Positions 52,885 through 61,641 of a stretch of 64,000 nucleotides of DNA are shown in pieces. The notes under the pieces were generated by a model. That model saw only the letters and a program-made list of their open reading frames with translations. It made no database searches and was not told where the DNA came from. The first letter of the stretch is position 1. Each line of letters begins with the position of its first letter. This DNA is from Microbacterium sp. LCT-H2 (GTDB taxonomy: Bacteria > Actinomycetota > Actinomycetes > Actinomycetales > Microbacteriaceae). The stretch spans positions 124,001-188,000 of the forward strand of contig NZ_MODW01000001.1 of assembly GCF_001866135.1 (NCBI RefSeq), in the 5' to 3' direction. The position numbers and the translations under genes were made by a program.

Positions 52885-53276
52885 CCTTCGACGCCATCGG
52901 GATCGCCGGCACGGGACTGACCGTGCACCGGAAGTGGCTGGACGCCATCAGCGACAACATCGCCAACATCAACACGGCGACACCGACCGACGGCGCGGCG
53001 TTCCGAGCGCGGTACATCCTGGCGCAGACCAGCGACCAGTCCCCCGGGGTCTACGTCGCCGGGACCGTCCAGGGCGACGCGGAGGGCCGGCTCGTGCACC
53101 AACCCGACCATCCGCTCGCCGACGCCGACGGCTACGTGCGCTACCCCGACATCGACCTGGGAGACCAGATGAGCCAGCTGATCCTCGCGCAGCGCGGATA
53201 CCAGGCGAGCGCGGCGATCGTGGATCGTGCCCGCAACTCCTACGAGGCGGCGCTGCAGATCGGGCGGAACGCGTGA
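52881..53276 (+). CDS. flgC: flagellar basal-body rod protein FlgC
   Basis: A 131-residue rod protein with WLDAISDNIANINTATPTDG, VRYPDIDLGDQMSQLILAQR and a C-terminal GYQASAAIVDRARNSYEAAL. It builds the proximal rod with FlgB and FliE. Overlaps flgB by four bases and fliE by four bases. Confidence 0.95.
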   Translation: MTFDAIGIAGTGLTVHRKWLDAISDNIANINTATPTDGAAFRARYILAQTSDQSPGVYVAGTVQGDAEGRLVHQPDHPLADADGYVRYPDIDLGDQMSQLILAQRGYQASAAIVDRARNSYEAALQIGRNA

Positions 53277-53578
53277 GCGCCGTGGCCGGCATCGAGGCCG
53301 TCGCCTCGTCCCTCGGCATGACCACCTCGCCCGTGACGGGTGCGAAGACCGGCGACGACACGGCCTTCGCGAACAGCGTCACCGGCGCGATCGACGAGCT
53401 GCGCTCGCTGCAGTCCGAGTCCGACACCCTGAAGGTCGCCGCCGTGACCGGCGACCTCGACGACATCCACGCCGCGATGATCGCCTCCTCGCGCGCCGCC
53501 GTCACCCTCGAACTCGTCGCCGCCGTCCGCAACAAGGGCGTCGACGCGTTCAACGAGATCATGCGGATGCAGGCCTGA
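53273..53578 (+). CDS. fliE: flagellar hook-basal body complex protein FliE
   Basis: A 101-residue protein with the FliE C-terminal helices (DDIHAAMIASSRAAVTLELV, AAVRNKGVDAFNEIMRMQA). It links the MS ring to the rod. Starts at GTG 53273, overlapping the flgC stop. The fliF ATG overlaps its stop (TGATG). Confidence 0.92.
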   Translation: MSAVAGIEAVASSLGMTTSPVTGAKTGDDTAFANSVTGAIDELRSLQSESDTLKVAAVTGDLDDIHAAMIASSRAAVTLELVAAVRNKGVDAFNEIMRMQA

Positions 53579-55200
53579 TGCCCCCGGCAGTGACCGGAGC
53601 GTTCCAGCGGATGCGGCGGGTAGTCGCCGGATTCTCGCTCGCGCAGCGAACCATCGCCATCATCGGCATCGCCGTGCTCGCGCTCGGCATCATCGCCCTG
53701 TCCAGCTGGCTCAGCCGCCCCACCTACACGCCGCTGTTCTCCGGCCTGAACGCCTCCGACGCGAACGCCGTGGTGGAGCAGCTGCGCTCCGCCTCCGTCC
53801 CCTACGAGCTCGCCGACGGCGGCGCCACCGTGCTCGTCCCCGAGAAGGACGTCTACGACCAGCGGCTCGCGGCCGCCTCCGCCGGGCTGCCGAGCGCCGG
53901 ATCCGCCGGATACTCGCTGCTCGACGACATGGGCGTCACCACGAGCGAGTTCCAGCAGTCGGTCACCTACAAGCGCGCGATCGAGGGCGAGCTCGCCGCC
54001 ACGATCTCGGCCATCGACGGCGTCTCCGCAGCGTCCGTGCAGCTCGCGATCCCCGAGGAGAGCGTCTTCGTGTCGGAGACGGTCGACGCGACCGCCTCCG
54101 TGTTCGTGGAGACCGCCGGACGCACGACGCTCGACCAGAAGCAGGTCGAGGCCATCGTGCACCTCACCTCGGCCGCCGTCAGCGGCATGAAACCGGAGAA
54201 CGTGGCCGTCGTCGACCAGACCGGACGCACGCTGTCGACCGTGGGCGGCGGAGCCACCGGCGGCCTCGACCAGCAGGCGAGCGACTACGAGGCCCGCGTG
54301 GCCGCGAGCGTGCAGCAGATGCTGGACACCGTGGTCGGTCCGGGGAACGCGACCGTGACCGTGGTCGCCGAGATCGACCGCTCCGTGAACGAACGCGTCG
54401 AGGAGACCTACACCCCGGCCGAGGGCACGCCCCCGCTCACCGAAGAGGTCCGCGAGCAGAACAGCAACGGCTCCACCTCGGAGGCGGGGGTGCTCGGTCC
54501 GGACAACATCGCGGTTCCGAACGGAAACGGCGACGGCACCTACACGAACACGGAGGAGACGCGCACCAACGCCGTCAACAAGGCCACCGAGAGCACCTCC
54601 ACCCCCGCGGGCACCCTGCTGCGGCAGTCGGTGTCGGTCGCCGTGGACGCCGGAGCCGGAGGCGACCTCAGCTCCGCCCAGCTCAGCGATCTCGTCGCCA
54701 CCGCGGCCGGTATCGACAGGACCCGCGGCGACGAGCTCGCCGTCGAACTCGTCGCCTTCAGCCAGACGGACGCCGAGGCCGCTCAGGCCGCGCTGCAGGC
54801 GGCGAAGGACGCCGAAGAAGGTGCCCGTCAGGCCGCTCTCCTGAACACCGTGATCGTCGCAGCCGCCATCGCCATCCCCCTCATCGCCGCGATCGCCGCG
54901 CTCATCGTCCGTTCGCGGCGGAAGGCACGCGGTGCGGAGGAGTTCGACCAGCTCTTCGGCGACCGCCCCGCCGAGCTGTCCGCGCTCTCGGCCGACGCCC
55001 CGACGGCCGTGCTGGAGGCGCCGACCACACCGCTCGCCTTCCTCGAGCCGGTCCCCGACCTCGACCCCGACCCGGAGCCCGAACCCGCGCAGATCAGCCT
55101 GGAGCGCCGCCGCGCCGAGATCGCCGCGCTCACCCGTCAGGATCCGCAGCGCACCGCGGAGCTGCTGCGCACCCTCATCGACGACAGGTCGCGGGTATGA
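53578..55200 (+). CDS. fliF: flagellar MS-ring protein FliF
   Basis: A 540-residue protein with two membrane helices, about 23-44 (RTIAIIGIAVLALGIIALSS) and 420-443 (NTVIVAAAIAIPLIAAIAAL), separated by the ring-building domains (YTPLFSGLNASDANAVVEQL, ATISAIDGVSAASVQLAIPE). The cytoplasmic tail ends LTRQDPQRTAELLRTLI, the FliG-binding segment. It forms the base on which the export gate and rotor assemble. Confidence 0.96.
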   Translation: MPPAVTGAFQRMRRVVAGFSLAQRTIAIIGIAVLALGIIALSSWLSRPTYTPLFSGLNASDANAVVEQLRSASVPYELADGGATVLVPEKDVYDQRLAAASAGLPSAGSAGYSLLDDMGVTTSEFQQSVTYKRAIEGELAATISAIDGVSAASVQLAIPEESVFVSETVDATASVFVETAGRTTLDQKQVEAIVHLTSAAVSGMKPENVAVVDQTGRTLSTVGGGATGGLDQQASDYEARVAASVQQMLDTVVGPGNATVTVVAEIDRSVNERVEETYTPAEGTPPLTEEVREQNSNGSTSEAGVLGPDNIAVPNGNGDGTYTNTEETRTNAVNKATESTSTPAGTLLRQSVSVAVDAGAGGDLSSAQLSDLVATAAGIDRTRGDELAVELVAFSQTDAEAAQAALQAAKDAEEGARQAALLNTVIVAAAIAIPLIAAIAALIVRSRRKARGAEEFDQLFGDRPAELSALSADAPTAVLEAPTTPLAFLEPVPDLDPDPEPEPAQISLERRRAEIAALTRQDPQRTAELLRTLIDDRSRV

Positions 55201-56201
55201 GCGGACTGACCGATCGGCAGACGGCCGCGATCGTCCTGATGAACCTCGACCGCGCCCAGGCCGTCGAGGTCATGAAGCACCTCTCCGAAGCGGAGGCCGA
55301 GGCCGTCGCCGCCGAGATCATCGGACTGCAGGATCTCGACGCGGAGACCACGGTGCAGGCGCTCGGCCAGTTCCATCGCATCGCCGCCGGGCATCTCCCG
55401 CCGGCGCGCGGCGGACGCGACATCGCCGCGGGCCTGTTGGAGGCGTCGTTCGGCTCCGAGCGGGCGGCGGCGGTGCTCGGCCGGGTCGGCTCGACGACGA
55501 TGAGCGCGTCCTTCGACTTCCTCGCCTCCGCCGATGCCGCGCATCTCGCCACGCTCCTCGACGGCGAGCTGCCGCAGACCGTCGCCCTCGTGCTCGCCCA
55601 TCTCCCCGCCGATCAGGCCGCCGCGGTCCTCGCCGCGCTGCCCGATCCGGCCAGGACCGACGTGGCCCAGGCCATCGCCACCATGGGCACCGCCTCGCAG
55701 GAGGCCATCACGATCGTCGCCGATGCCCTCAAGGCCCGCACCGGCAGCCTCGCCTCGCGGGACAGCCCCGAGGTGCTCGGCGGAGTCGAGCCGCTCGTGG
55801 AGATCATCGGGCGCTCCGGCGCGACGATCGAGAAGGCGCTGCTCGCCAGCATCGAGGACCGCGACAGTGCCCTCGCGGAGGACATCCGGTCGCGCATGTT
55901 CACCTTCGCCGACATCGTCAAGCTCGACGACCGCGACACCCAGCGCGTGCTGCGAGGCATGGACATCCGCTCGCTGGCCCTCGCCCTCAAGGGCGCACAG
56001 CAGCCCATCGTCGACCTCATCCGCCGTAACGTGTCCGAGCGCAACCGCGAGAACCTCGACGAGGAGGCCCGGACGCTGGGCCCGGTGCGCGTCTCCCAGG
56101 TCGAGGAGGCGCGGGCCGAGATCGTCCGGACGATCCGTGCGCTGGAGGCCGCGGGAGACATCACGGTGCAGCGGGCCGACGAGGACGAATATGTCTACTG
56201 A
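55197..56201 (+). CDS. fliG: flagellar motor switch protein FliG
   Basis: A 334-residue rotor protein with N-terminal FliF-binding domain (MSGLTDRQTAAIVLMNLDRA), middle armadillo-like domain (ELPQTVALVLAHLPADQAAA) and C-terminal torque domain with charged helix (DIVKLDDRDTQRVLRGMDI). It transmits force from the MotA stator. Overlaps fliF by four and fliH by 11 bases. Confidence 0.96.
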   Translation: MSGLTDRQTAAIVLMNLDRAQAVEVMKHLSEAEAEAVAAEIIGLQDLDAETTVQALGQFHRIAAGHLPPARGGRDIAAGLLEASFGSERAAAVLGRVGSTTMSASFDFLASADAAHLATLLDGELPQTVALVLAHLPADQAAAVLAALPDPARTDVAQAIATMGTASQEAITIVADALKARTGSLASRDSPEVLGGVEPLVEIIGRSGATIEKALLASIEDRDSALAEDIRSRMFTFADIVKLDDRDTQRVLRGMDIRSLALALKGAQQPIVDLIRRNVSERNRENLDEEARTLGPVRVSQVEEARAEIVRTIRALEAAGDITVQRADEDEYVY

Positions 56202-56799
56202 CGCGTTCGCGCCGGCCGCGTTCCCCCGACTCGGCGGCTCCGACCACCGGGCCGAGCAGGAGCGTGCGCGCCGCCGCGGGTACGCGGAGGGGCACGCCGC
56301 CGGCTTCCGGGCAGGGGTGGCCGATGCCGAAGCTGCTCGACGAGCGGCCGAGGCCGCACAGGCGGAAAGGGAGCGCATCCGGGCTGAGGACGTCTCGGCT
56401 GCCGTCGCCGCGCTGCACGCCGCGGCCCGGTCCCTGACCGCCCGAGAGGCCGCGCTGGAGTCCGCCGCGACCGGACAGGTGCTCTCGCACGCGATCGACC
56501 TCGCGGAGCTCATCCTCGCGGCCGAACTGGGCGACGCAGGATCGTCCGCGGCCGCCGCGGCTCGCCGCGCCCTGAACGCCACCGATGCAGCCGCCGTCCG
56601 GCGTCTCCGGGTGCACCCGGAAGACCTCCGCATCCTCGCCGCGGAGGCAGGACAGGGCGTCTCCGAGATCGCGCTGGTGGCCGACGACACCCTCGCCCGC
56701 GGCGACGCCGTGGCCGAGCTGGAGCACGGCCTGATCGACGCCAGGGTCGCGACGGCCCTCGCCCGCGCGCGCCGCGCTGTCCTGGAAGGCGCGCCGTGA
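56191..56799 (+). CDS. fliH: flagellar export regulator FliH
   Basis: A 202-residue protein with an N-terminal RRRGYAEGHAAGFRAGVADA motif, an Ala/Arg/Glu-rich helix with glycine-spaced repeats and a C-terminal domain like the F-type ATPase delta/b subunits. It binds the FliI ATPase. ATG at 56191 lies inside the end of fliG. Confidence 0.9.
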   Translation: MSTDAFAPAAFPRLGGSDHRAEQERARRRGYAEGHAAGFRAGVADAEAARRAAEAAQAERERIRAEDVSAAVAALHAAARSLTAREAALESAATGQVLSHAIDLAELILAAELGDAGSSAAAAARRALNATDAAAVRRLRVHPEDLRILAAEAGQGVSEIALVADDTLARGDAVAELEHGLIDARVATALARARRAVLEGAP

Positions 56800-58088
56800 G
56801 CTCGTGGACCGCCGTGCTCGCGGCGGCGCGTCCGGAACGGATCGGCGAGGTCTCGCAGGTGCGCGGTCTCAGCGTGCAGGTCCGCGGCCTCGACGGCGCC
56901 GTGGGGGACGTGCTGACACTCGACGGCATCGACGCCGAGGTCGTGGCCACGGGCGAGGACGGCCTCCGGTGCATGCCCCTCGCCCCGGTCGCCGGTCTCA
57001 CCGTCGGCGCCCCGGTGCGAGGGCGCGGCGGCCCGGTTCGGGTTCCCACCGGATCCGCGTTGCTCGGCCGGGTCCTGGACGGGCTCGGACGCCCCATCGA
57101 CGGCAAGGGCCCCCTCGCAGCGCCGCACGTGAGCCTGGATCACGACACGCCCTCGATCATGGAGCGCGACCGCATCGACACTCCGCTTCCCCTCGGCGTG
57201 CGCGCGCTCGACACCCTGGTCAGCGTCGGCCGCGGCCAGCGCGTCGGCCTGTTCGCGGGATCCGGGGTCGGGAAGTCGTCGCTGCTGTCGATGATCGCCC
57301 GCGGCACCGAAGCCGAGGTCACCGTCATCGCCCTCGTCGGCGAGCGCGGCCGCGAGGTCCGCGAGTTCATCGAGGACGACCTGGGTCCGGAGGGACTCGC
57401 GCGCTCCGTCGTCGTCGTCTCCACCTCGGATCAGCCGGCGATGGCCCGCATCCGCGCCGCCTTCACCGCCACCCGGATCGCGGAGGCCTTCCGCGACGAG
57501 GGCGCACACGCGATCCTCATGATGGACTCGCTGACCAGGGTCGCGATGGCCCAGCGCGAGATCGGCCTCTCCGCGGGCGAGCCGCCGGCCACCCGCGGCT
57601 ACCCGCCCTCCACCTTCTCCCTCCTCGCGGGGCTGCTGGAGCGCGCCGGCACCGACCGCACCGGCTCCATCACCGGCATCTACACCGTGCTCGTCGACGG
57701 CGACGACCACAACGAGCCCATCGCCGACACCGTCCGCTCGATCCTCGACGGCCACGTCGTGCTGGATCGCGCCCTCGCGCTCGCCGGGCACCACCCTGCG
57801 ATCGACGTCCTCGGATCCGTCTCCCGCGTGGCCGGCAAGGTCACGAGCCGGGAGCGCCGCGACCACGCCGCCACCCTCCGTGCGGTGCTCGCGGCGCGAC
57901 GCCGGGCCAACGACCTCATCGACATCGGCGCCTACCATGCCGGTGCCGACGCCCGCATCGACGCGGCGATCACGCACGAGCGCGCCATCTCGGCGTTCCT
58001 CACGCAGCCGCTCGACGAGACCAGTCCGATCGAGGAGTCCTGGATGCGGCTGGAGGGCCTGGTCTCCGCCTTCGAGGGGGTGTCATGA
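56796..58088 (+). CDS. fliI: flagellum-specific ATPase FliI
   Basis: A 430-residue ATPase with P-loop GLFAGSGVGKSSLL near residue 150, VIALVGERGREVREFIEDDL and LMMDSLTRVAMAQREIGLS. It unfolds and delivers export substrates with FliH and FliJ. Overlaps fliH and fliJ by four bases each. Confidence 0.97.
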   Translation: MSSWTAVLAAARPERIGEVSQVRGLSVQVRGLDGAVGDVLTLDGIDAEVVATGEDGLRCMPLAPVAGLTVGAPVRGRGGPVRVPTGSALLGRVLDGLGRPIDGKGPLAAPHVSLDHDTPSIMERDRIDTPLPLGVRALDTLVSVGRGQRVGLFAGSGVGKSSLLSMIARGTEAEVTVIALVGERGREVREFIEDDLGPEGLARSVVVVSTSDQPAMARIRAAFTATRIAEAFRDEGAHAILMMDSLTRVAMAQREIGLSAGEPPATRGYPPSTFSLLAGLLERAGTDRTGSITGIYTVLVDGDDHNEPIADTVRSILDGHVVLDRALALAGHHPAIDVLGSVSRVAGKVTSRERRDHAATLRAVLAARRRANDLIDIGAYHAGADARIDAAITHERAISAFLTQPLDETSPIEESWMRLEGLVSAFEGVS

Positions 58089-58507
58089 GCAGAGGATTCT
58101 CGCTCGCGGGTCTCCTGCGCGTCCGGGAGATCCAAGAACGCGCGGCGGCGCAGCGCTTGTCGCGCGCGGTCATCGACGCGCAGCACACCGAAGCCAGGGA
58201 CCGGGTCCTGCGCGCGCATCTGGCCGGCACCGATACGGAGGCCGTGGACGTGCGTGCTCTCGCCGCACTCGCCGCGGCCCGCGTCTCCGGCCGCGCCCTG
58301 CTCGCCGATCTCACGGCGCTCGCCGACCTCCAGCAGGAGACGGTCGCCGAGGCGCGGGCCGAGCACGCCGACGCCCGGCGCACTCTCCGCGGTCTCGAAC
58401 GGCTCGCCGACAACCACACGGAAGCAGTGCGGACGGCAGACCTGCGCGCGGAGCAGGCGGAACTGGACGAGATCGCCTCCCGCTCGCGGACGGAGGACCC
58501 GGCATGA
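58085..58507 (+). CDS. fliJ: flagellar export protein FliJ
   Basis: A 140-residue coiled-coil protein (FSLAGLLRVREIQERAAAQR, then long Ala/Arg/Glu-rich helices to the end). Position between fliI and fliK and length match FliJ, the central stalk of the FliI ATPase. The sequence is weakly conserved, so the call depends partly on context. Confidence 0.85.
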   Translation: MSRGFSLAGLLRVREIQERAAAQRLSRAVIDAQHTEARDRVLRAHLAGTDTEAVDVRALAALAAARVSGRALLADLTALADLQQETVAEARAEHADARRTLRGLERLADNHTEAVRTADLRAEQAELDEIASRSRTEDPA

Positions 58508-59889
58508 CCGCCCTCGACCTCATCGCTGCTCTGGACGTGCGCCCCGCACGCCCCGCAGCCTCGGTGCCCCGCGGCGCCCCCGGAGCCGCCGCCTTCGCCG
58601 ATGCCGTGCGCGATGCCGTCCGGGAGACGGAGCCGGCCGACTCCGAGTCGCCCGAGGGGCCTGCGGCCGACGTCGCCACCGGCGGCGACGGCACCACGGC
58701 AGCCGTTCCCGCCGACGGTGCCGTCGCCACGCCGCCTCCGCTCCCCGCCCCGTCGCCCTCCGGGTCCGTGATCGCTCCGCCATCGATGCTGCCTGTCGCT
58801 CCGTCGGACGCCGACTCGACCGCGGTCCCGACGCCGCCGCCGGGAGAGCACACTCCGGCTCCTCCGTCTCCCGCGGGTCCGGCCGGCCCCGGCATCGACG
58901 CGCCCGCGCTGTCCGCCATCGACGCGCTCGCCCTGCCCGCCATCGACTCGGTCTCCGCTGCGGCGACGTCTCCTCATGCGGAGGCGGGGCCCACGGCGGC
59001 CGGCAGGGCGCCGGTCGCCGGACCGATCGAGGCCGAAGCGGTCCGGTCGGCCGCCGCTCTCCCGTCGCCGGCTCCGACGACGCAGCCTCCGACGATCGCA
59101 GCGGTCGTGTCCTCCCCGCCCGCCTCGTCCGTCGACGCAGCGGCGGGTGCGCGCGCCGGCGCCGACGGCGGGACGAGCACGGGGTCGGACGGCCGGATGT
59201 CCCGCCTCGCCGGCCCGGCGCCGGACGGAGCGACGGCCACGCTCGATCCCCCGACCGCGGCCCCGAGCGTCCCCGAGACCTCTTCGCTGCCCCCGACGCC
59301 CTCGGCTCCGGCGCCGGTCACCACCACGCCGGCGGGCACGACGAGCATCGACCCGGTCGCGGCCGGGTCCGCCAGCGCGCCGAGCCCGGTCGCCGCCACG
59401 GCCACTGCTGCCGTCGCGCCGCCGAGCACCGTCCCCGCGCCGGTCCGCCCAGCCCTGCTCCCCCAGGTGGCGGCCCCGGTGCTGTCCTTGGCCCAGGCCC
59501 CCGATGGCGACCACCGGATCACGCTCACCGTCTCGCCGGAGAACCTCGGTCCCGTCACCGTGCGGGCCCACATCGCCGGCTCCACCCTCCGCATCGAGCT
59601 GCAGGCCCCGAGCGAGATCGGCAGGGACGCCCTGCGTGCTCTCCTCGTCGACCTCCGCCGGGACCTCGCGGTCGCCGCGCCGCACGCCACCCTCAGCCTC
59701 AGCACGGGGGACGGCTCGTCCTCCTCGCCCCAACACGGCGCGACGACGCACGGCCAGACCGGGAACGGTGACCAGGACCGCCCGCGCCCGCAGCCCGTCC
59801 CGCGTCCCCCGACCTCGACGTCGACCACTTCCCCGCCCCCGACCGCACCGCCCGTCGCTCCGCTCGGCGGCATCGACGTCTACGCCTGA
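58504..59889 (+). CDS. fliK: flagellar hook-length control protein FliK
   Basis: A 461-residue protein with a very long disordered Pro/Ala/Thr/Ser-rich region (about 20-320). A compact C-terminal domain (about 330-405) carries the FliK pattern LTVSPENLGPVTVRAHIAGS and LRIELQAPSEIGRDALRALL. It measures hook length and switches export specificity. The tail after the domain is again Pro/Thr-rich. Overlaps fliJ by four bases. Confidence 0.88.
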   Translation: MTALDLIAALDVRPARPAASVPRGAPGAAAFADAVRDAVRETEPADSESPEGPAADVATGGDGTTAAVPADGAVATPPPLPAPSPSGSVIAPPSMLPVAPSDADSTAVPTPPPGEHTPAPPSPAGPAGPGIDAPALSAIDALALPAIDSVSAAATSPHAEAGPTAAGRAPVAGPIEAEAVRSAAALPSPAPTTQPPTIAAVVSSPPASSVDAAAGARAGADGGTSTGSDGRMSRLAGPAPDGATATLDPPTAAPSVPETSSLPPTPSAPAPVTTTPAGTTSIDPVAAGSASAPSPVAATATAAVAPPSTVPAPVRPALLPQVAAPVLSLAQAPDGDHRITLTVSPENLGPVTVRAHIAGSTLRIELQAPSEIGRDALRALLVDLRRDLAVAAPHATLSLSTGDGSSSSPQHGATTHGQTGNGDQDRPRPQPVPRPPTSTSTTSPPPTAPPVAPLGGIDVYA

Positions 59890-59903
59890 CCAGAGAGGAC
59901 TCC

Positions 59904-60362
59904 ATGACCACGGTCGACTCCATCACCGGGACCCTGCCCCCGGGTGCCACGCCGACGTCCGGCGTGCAGACCGGCAGCACGACGCCGGCGGCCGAGCGCA
60001 AGAAGACCCTCGACTCCGAGGTGTTCCTCAAGCTGCTCGTGACCCAGCTCACCAATCAGGATCCGAGCTCGCCGATGAACACCAACGAGATGATCTCGCA
60101 GACCACGCAGCTGGCCTCCATGGAGCAGCTGACGGCGCTCGCCTCGACCAGCACCGAGAGCTTCGCCCTCAGCATGCGTCAGACCGCCGCCGCCCTCCTC
60201 GGGCAGGAGGCGCAGTACGTCGATGCCGACGGCGTCACCCAGAAGGGCATCGTCACCGCGGTCTCCTATGCGGGAGCCATCCCGACCGTGACCATCGGCG
60301 AGAAGTCGATCCCCCTCGACGCCGTCTCCGGCGTCTCCCTCGTCCCCGGCACCGCTGCCTGA
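59904..60362 (+). CDS. flgD: flagellar hook assembly scaffold FlgD
   Basis: A 152-residue protein with the FlgD signature SEVFLKLLVTQLTNQDPSSP, then MNTNEMISQTTQLASMEQLT. It caps the growing hook. The length lies at the short end for FlgD, lacking the extra C-terminal beta domain of some species. AGAGAGGA precedes the ATG. Confidence 0.94.
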   Translation: MTTVDSITGTLPPGATPTSGVQTGSTTPAAERKKTLDSEVFLKLLVTQLTNQDPSSPMNTNEMISQTTQLASMEQLTALASTSTESFALSMRQTAAALLGQEAQYVDADGVTQKGIVTAVSYAGAIPTVTIGEKSIPLDAVSGVSLVPGTAA

Positions 60363-60387
60363 CCCCGCTCCCCAGAAAGGCACCACC

Positions 60388-61548
60388 ATGCTCCGTTCGC
60401 TGTTCTCCGGAATCTCCGGACTCCGCTCGCACCAGACCATGCTCGACGTCACGGGCAACAACATCGCCAACGTCAACACGACCGGCTTCAAGGCGTCCTC
60501 CGTGCAGTTCCAGGACTCCCTCTCCCAGCTCCTGCGCAACTCGATGCTGCCGCAGCAGGCGACGGGTGGACAGAACCCCGCCCAGGTCGGGCTGGGCGTG
60601 CAGGTCGCCGGCATCAGCACCAACTTCGCGGGAGGCGCCCCGCAGCCGACCGGCGTGCCCACCGACCTGATGATCTCGGGTGACGGCTTCTTCGTCGTCC
60701 GCTCCGGCGGCGAGACGCTGTACACCCGCAACGGCGGCTTCACGTTCGACGCGAGCGGCCGACTCGTCGGTGCCGGCGGAGCGCTCGTCCAGGGCTGGAC
60801 CGCCCGCAACGGCGCGATCGTCCCCGGTCAGGGCATCGGCGACATCACCCTCCCGGTGGGCGCCCTCAGCCCGGCCGCCGCCACCACCACGGCACGGGCC
60901 ACCGGCAACCTGCCCTCGGGGGCAGCGGTCGGCGAGACGCTCGTGCGCGACATCAAGACCTACGGCGCCGACGGCTCCGCGTCCACCCTGCGGCTGACGT
61001 TCACCCGCAGCGCAACCGGCTGGGACGTCACCGACGGCGCGGGCGCGAGCACCGCACTGACGTTCACCGACGGTGTGCAGAACGGCGCCGGGAGCATCGT
61101 CTCGGGCGGCGTCACCGTCGACCTCTCCGGTGTGACTGGCTTCGCCGATGTCAGCGACATCGCGATCAAGGAGCAGAACGGCAAGCCGGCCGGCACGCTG
61201 AGCTCCTACGCGCTGACGAACGACGGCAGCCTCGTCGGCACGTTCAGCAACGGCGACACCCAGGTGCTGGCCCGCATCGCGCTGGCCGGGTTCGTGAACC
61301 CCGGGGGCCTGGAGAAGGTCGGCTCCTCGCAGTTCCGCCCGAGCGGCAACTCCGGTCAGGCCGAGCTCGGACAGCCCGGCACCGGCGGTCTCGGCGGCAT
61401 CATCAGCGGCGCGCTCGAGATGTCGAACGTCGACCTCTCGCAGGAGTTCACCAACCTCATCGTCGCGCAGCGCGGTTTCCAGGCGAACGCCCGCATCATC
61501 ACCACGAGCGACGAGGTGTTGCAGGAGCTCACGAACCTCAAGCGCTGA
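60388..61548 (+). CDS. flgE: flagellar hook protein FlgE
   Basis: A 386-residue hook protein with MLRSLFSGISGLRSHQTMLD and NNIANVNTTGFKASSVQFQD at the N terminus and TNLIVAQRGFQANARIITTS at the C terminus, with a variable centre. It polymerises into the universal joint between rod and filament. Ten bases after its stop begins a 78-base palindrome that separates it from the convergent M23 gene. Confidence 0.96.
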   Translation: MLRSLFSGISGLRSHQTMLDVTGNNIANVNTTGFKASSVQFQDSLSQLLRNSMLPQQATGGQNPAQVGLGVQVAGISTNFAGGAPQPTGVPTDLMISGDGFFVVRSGGETLYTRNGGFTFDASGRLVGAGGALVQGWTARNGAIVPGQGIGDITLPVGALSPAAATTTARATGNLPSGAAVGETLVRDIKTYGADGSASTLRLTFTRSATGWDVTDGAGASTALTFTDGVQNGAGSIVSGGVTVDLSGVTGFADVSDIAIKEQNGKPAGTLSSYALTNDGSLVGTFSNGDTQVLARIALAGFVNPGGLEKVGSSQFRPSGNSGQAELGQPGTGGLGGIISGALEMSNVDLSQEFTNLIVAQRGFQANARIITTSDEVLQELTNLKR

Positions 61549-61557
61549 CCTCTTCCG

Positions 61558-61635
61558 CGAGACCCCGCTTTCGCGCCGAGGCCCCGCCGTATCCACGTGG
61601 ATATGGCGGGGCCTCGGCGCGAAAGCGGGGTCTCG
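61558..61635. terminator. 78-base near-perfect palindrome between flgE and M23 gene
   Basis: Arms 61558-61596 and 61597-61635 are complementary at 38 of 39 positions. The one exception, G61589 with T61604, becomes a G-U pair in the plus-strand RNA and an A-C mismatch in the minus-strand RNA. There is no loop; the centre is CCACGTGG. It most likely terminates transcription from flgE and from the convergent M23 gene, but it is far longer than the other terminators here. Confidence 0.85.
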
Positions 61636-61641
61636 GCAGGG

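Noticed and set aside
55137..57977. 946-residue minus-strand reading frame opposite fliG, fliH and fliI
   Set aside because: The plus strand encodes the complete flagellar proteins with correct motifs; this frame is a shadow.
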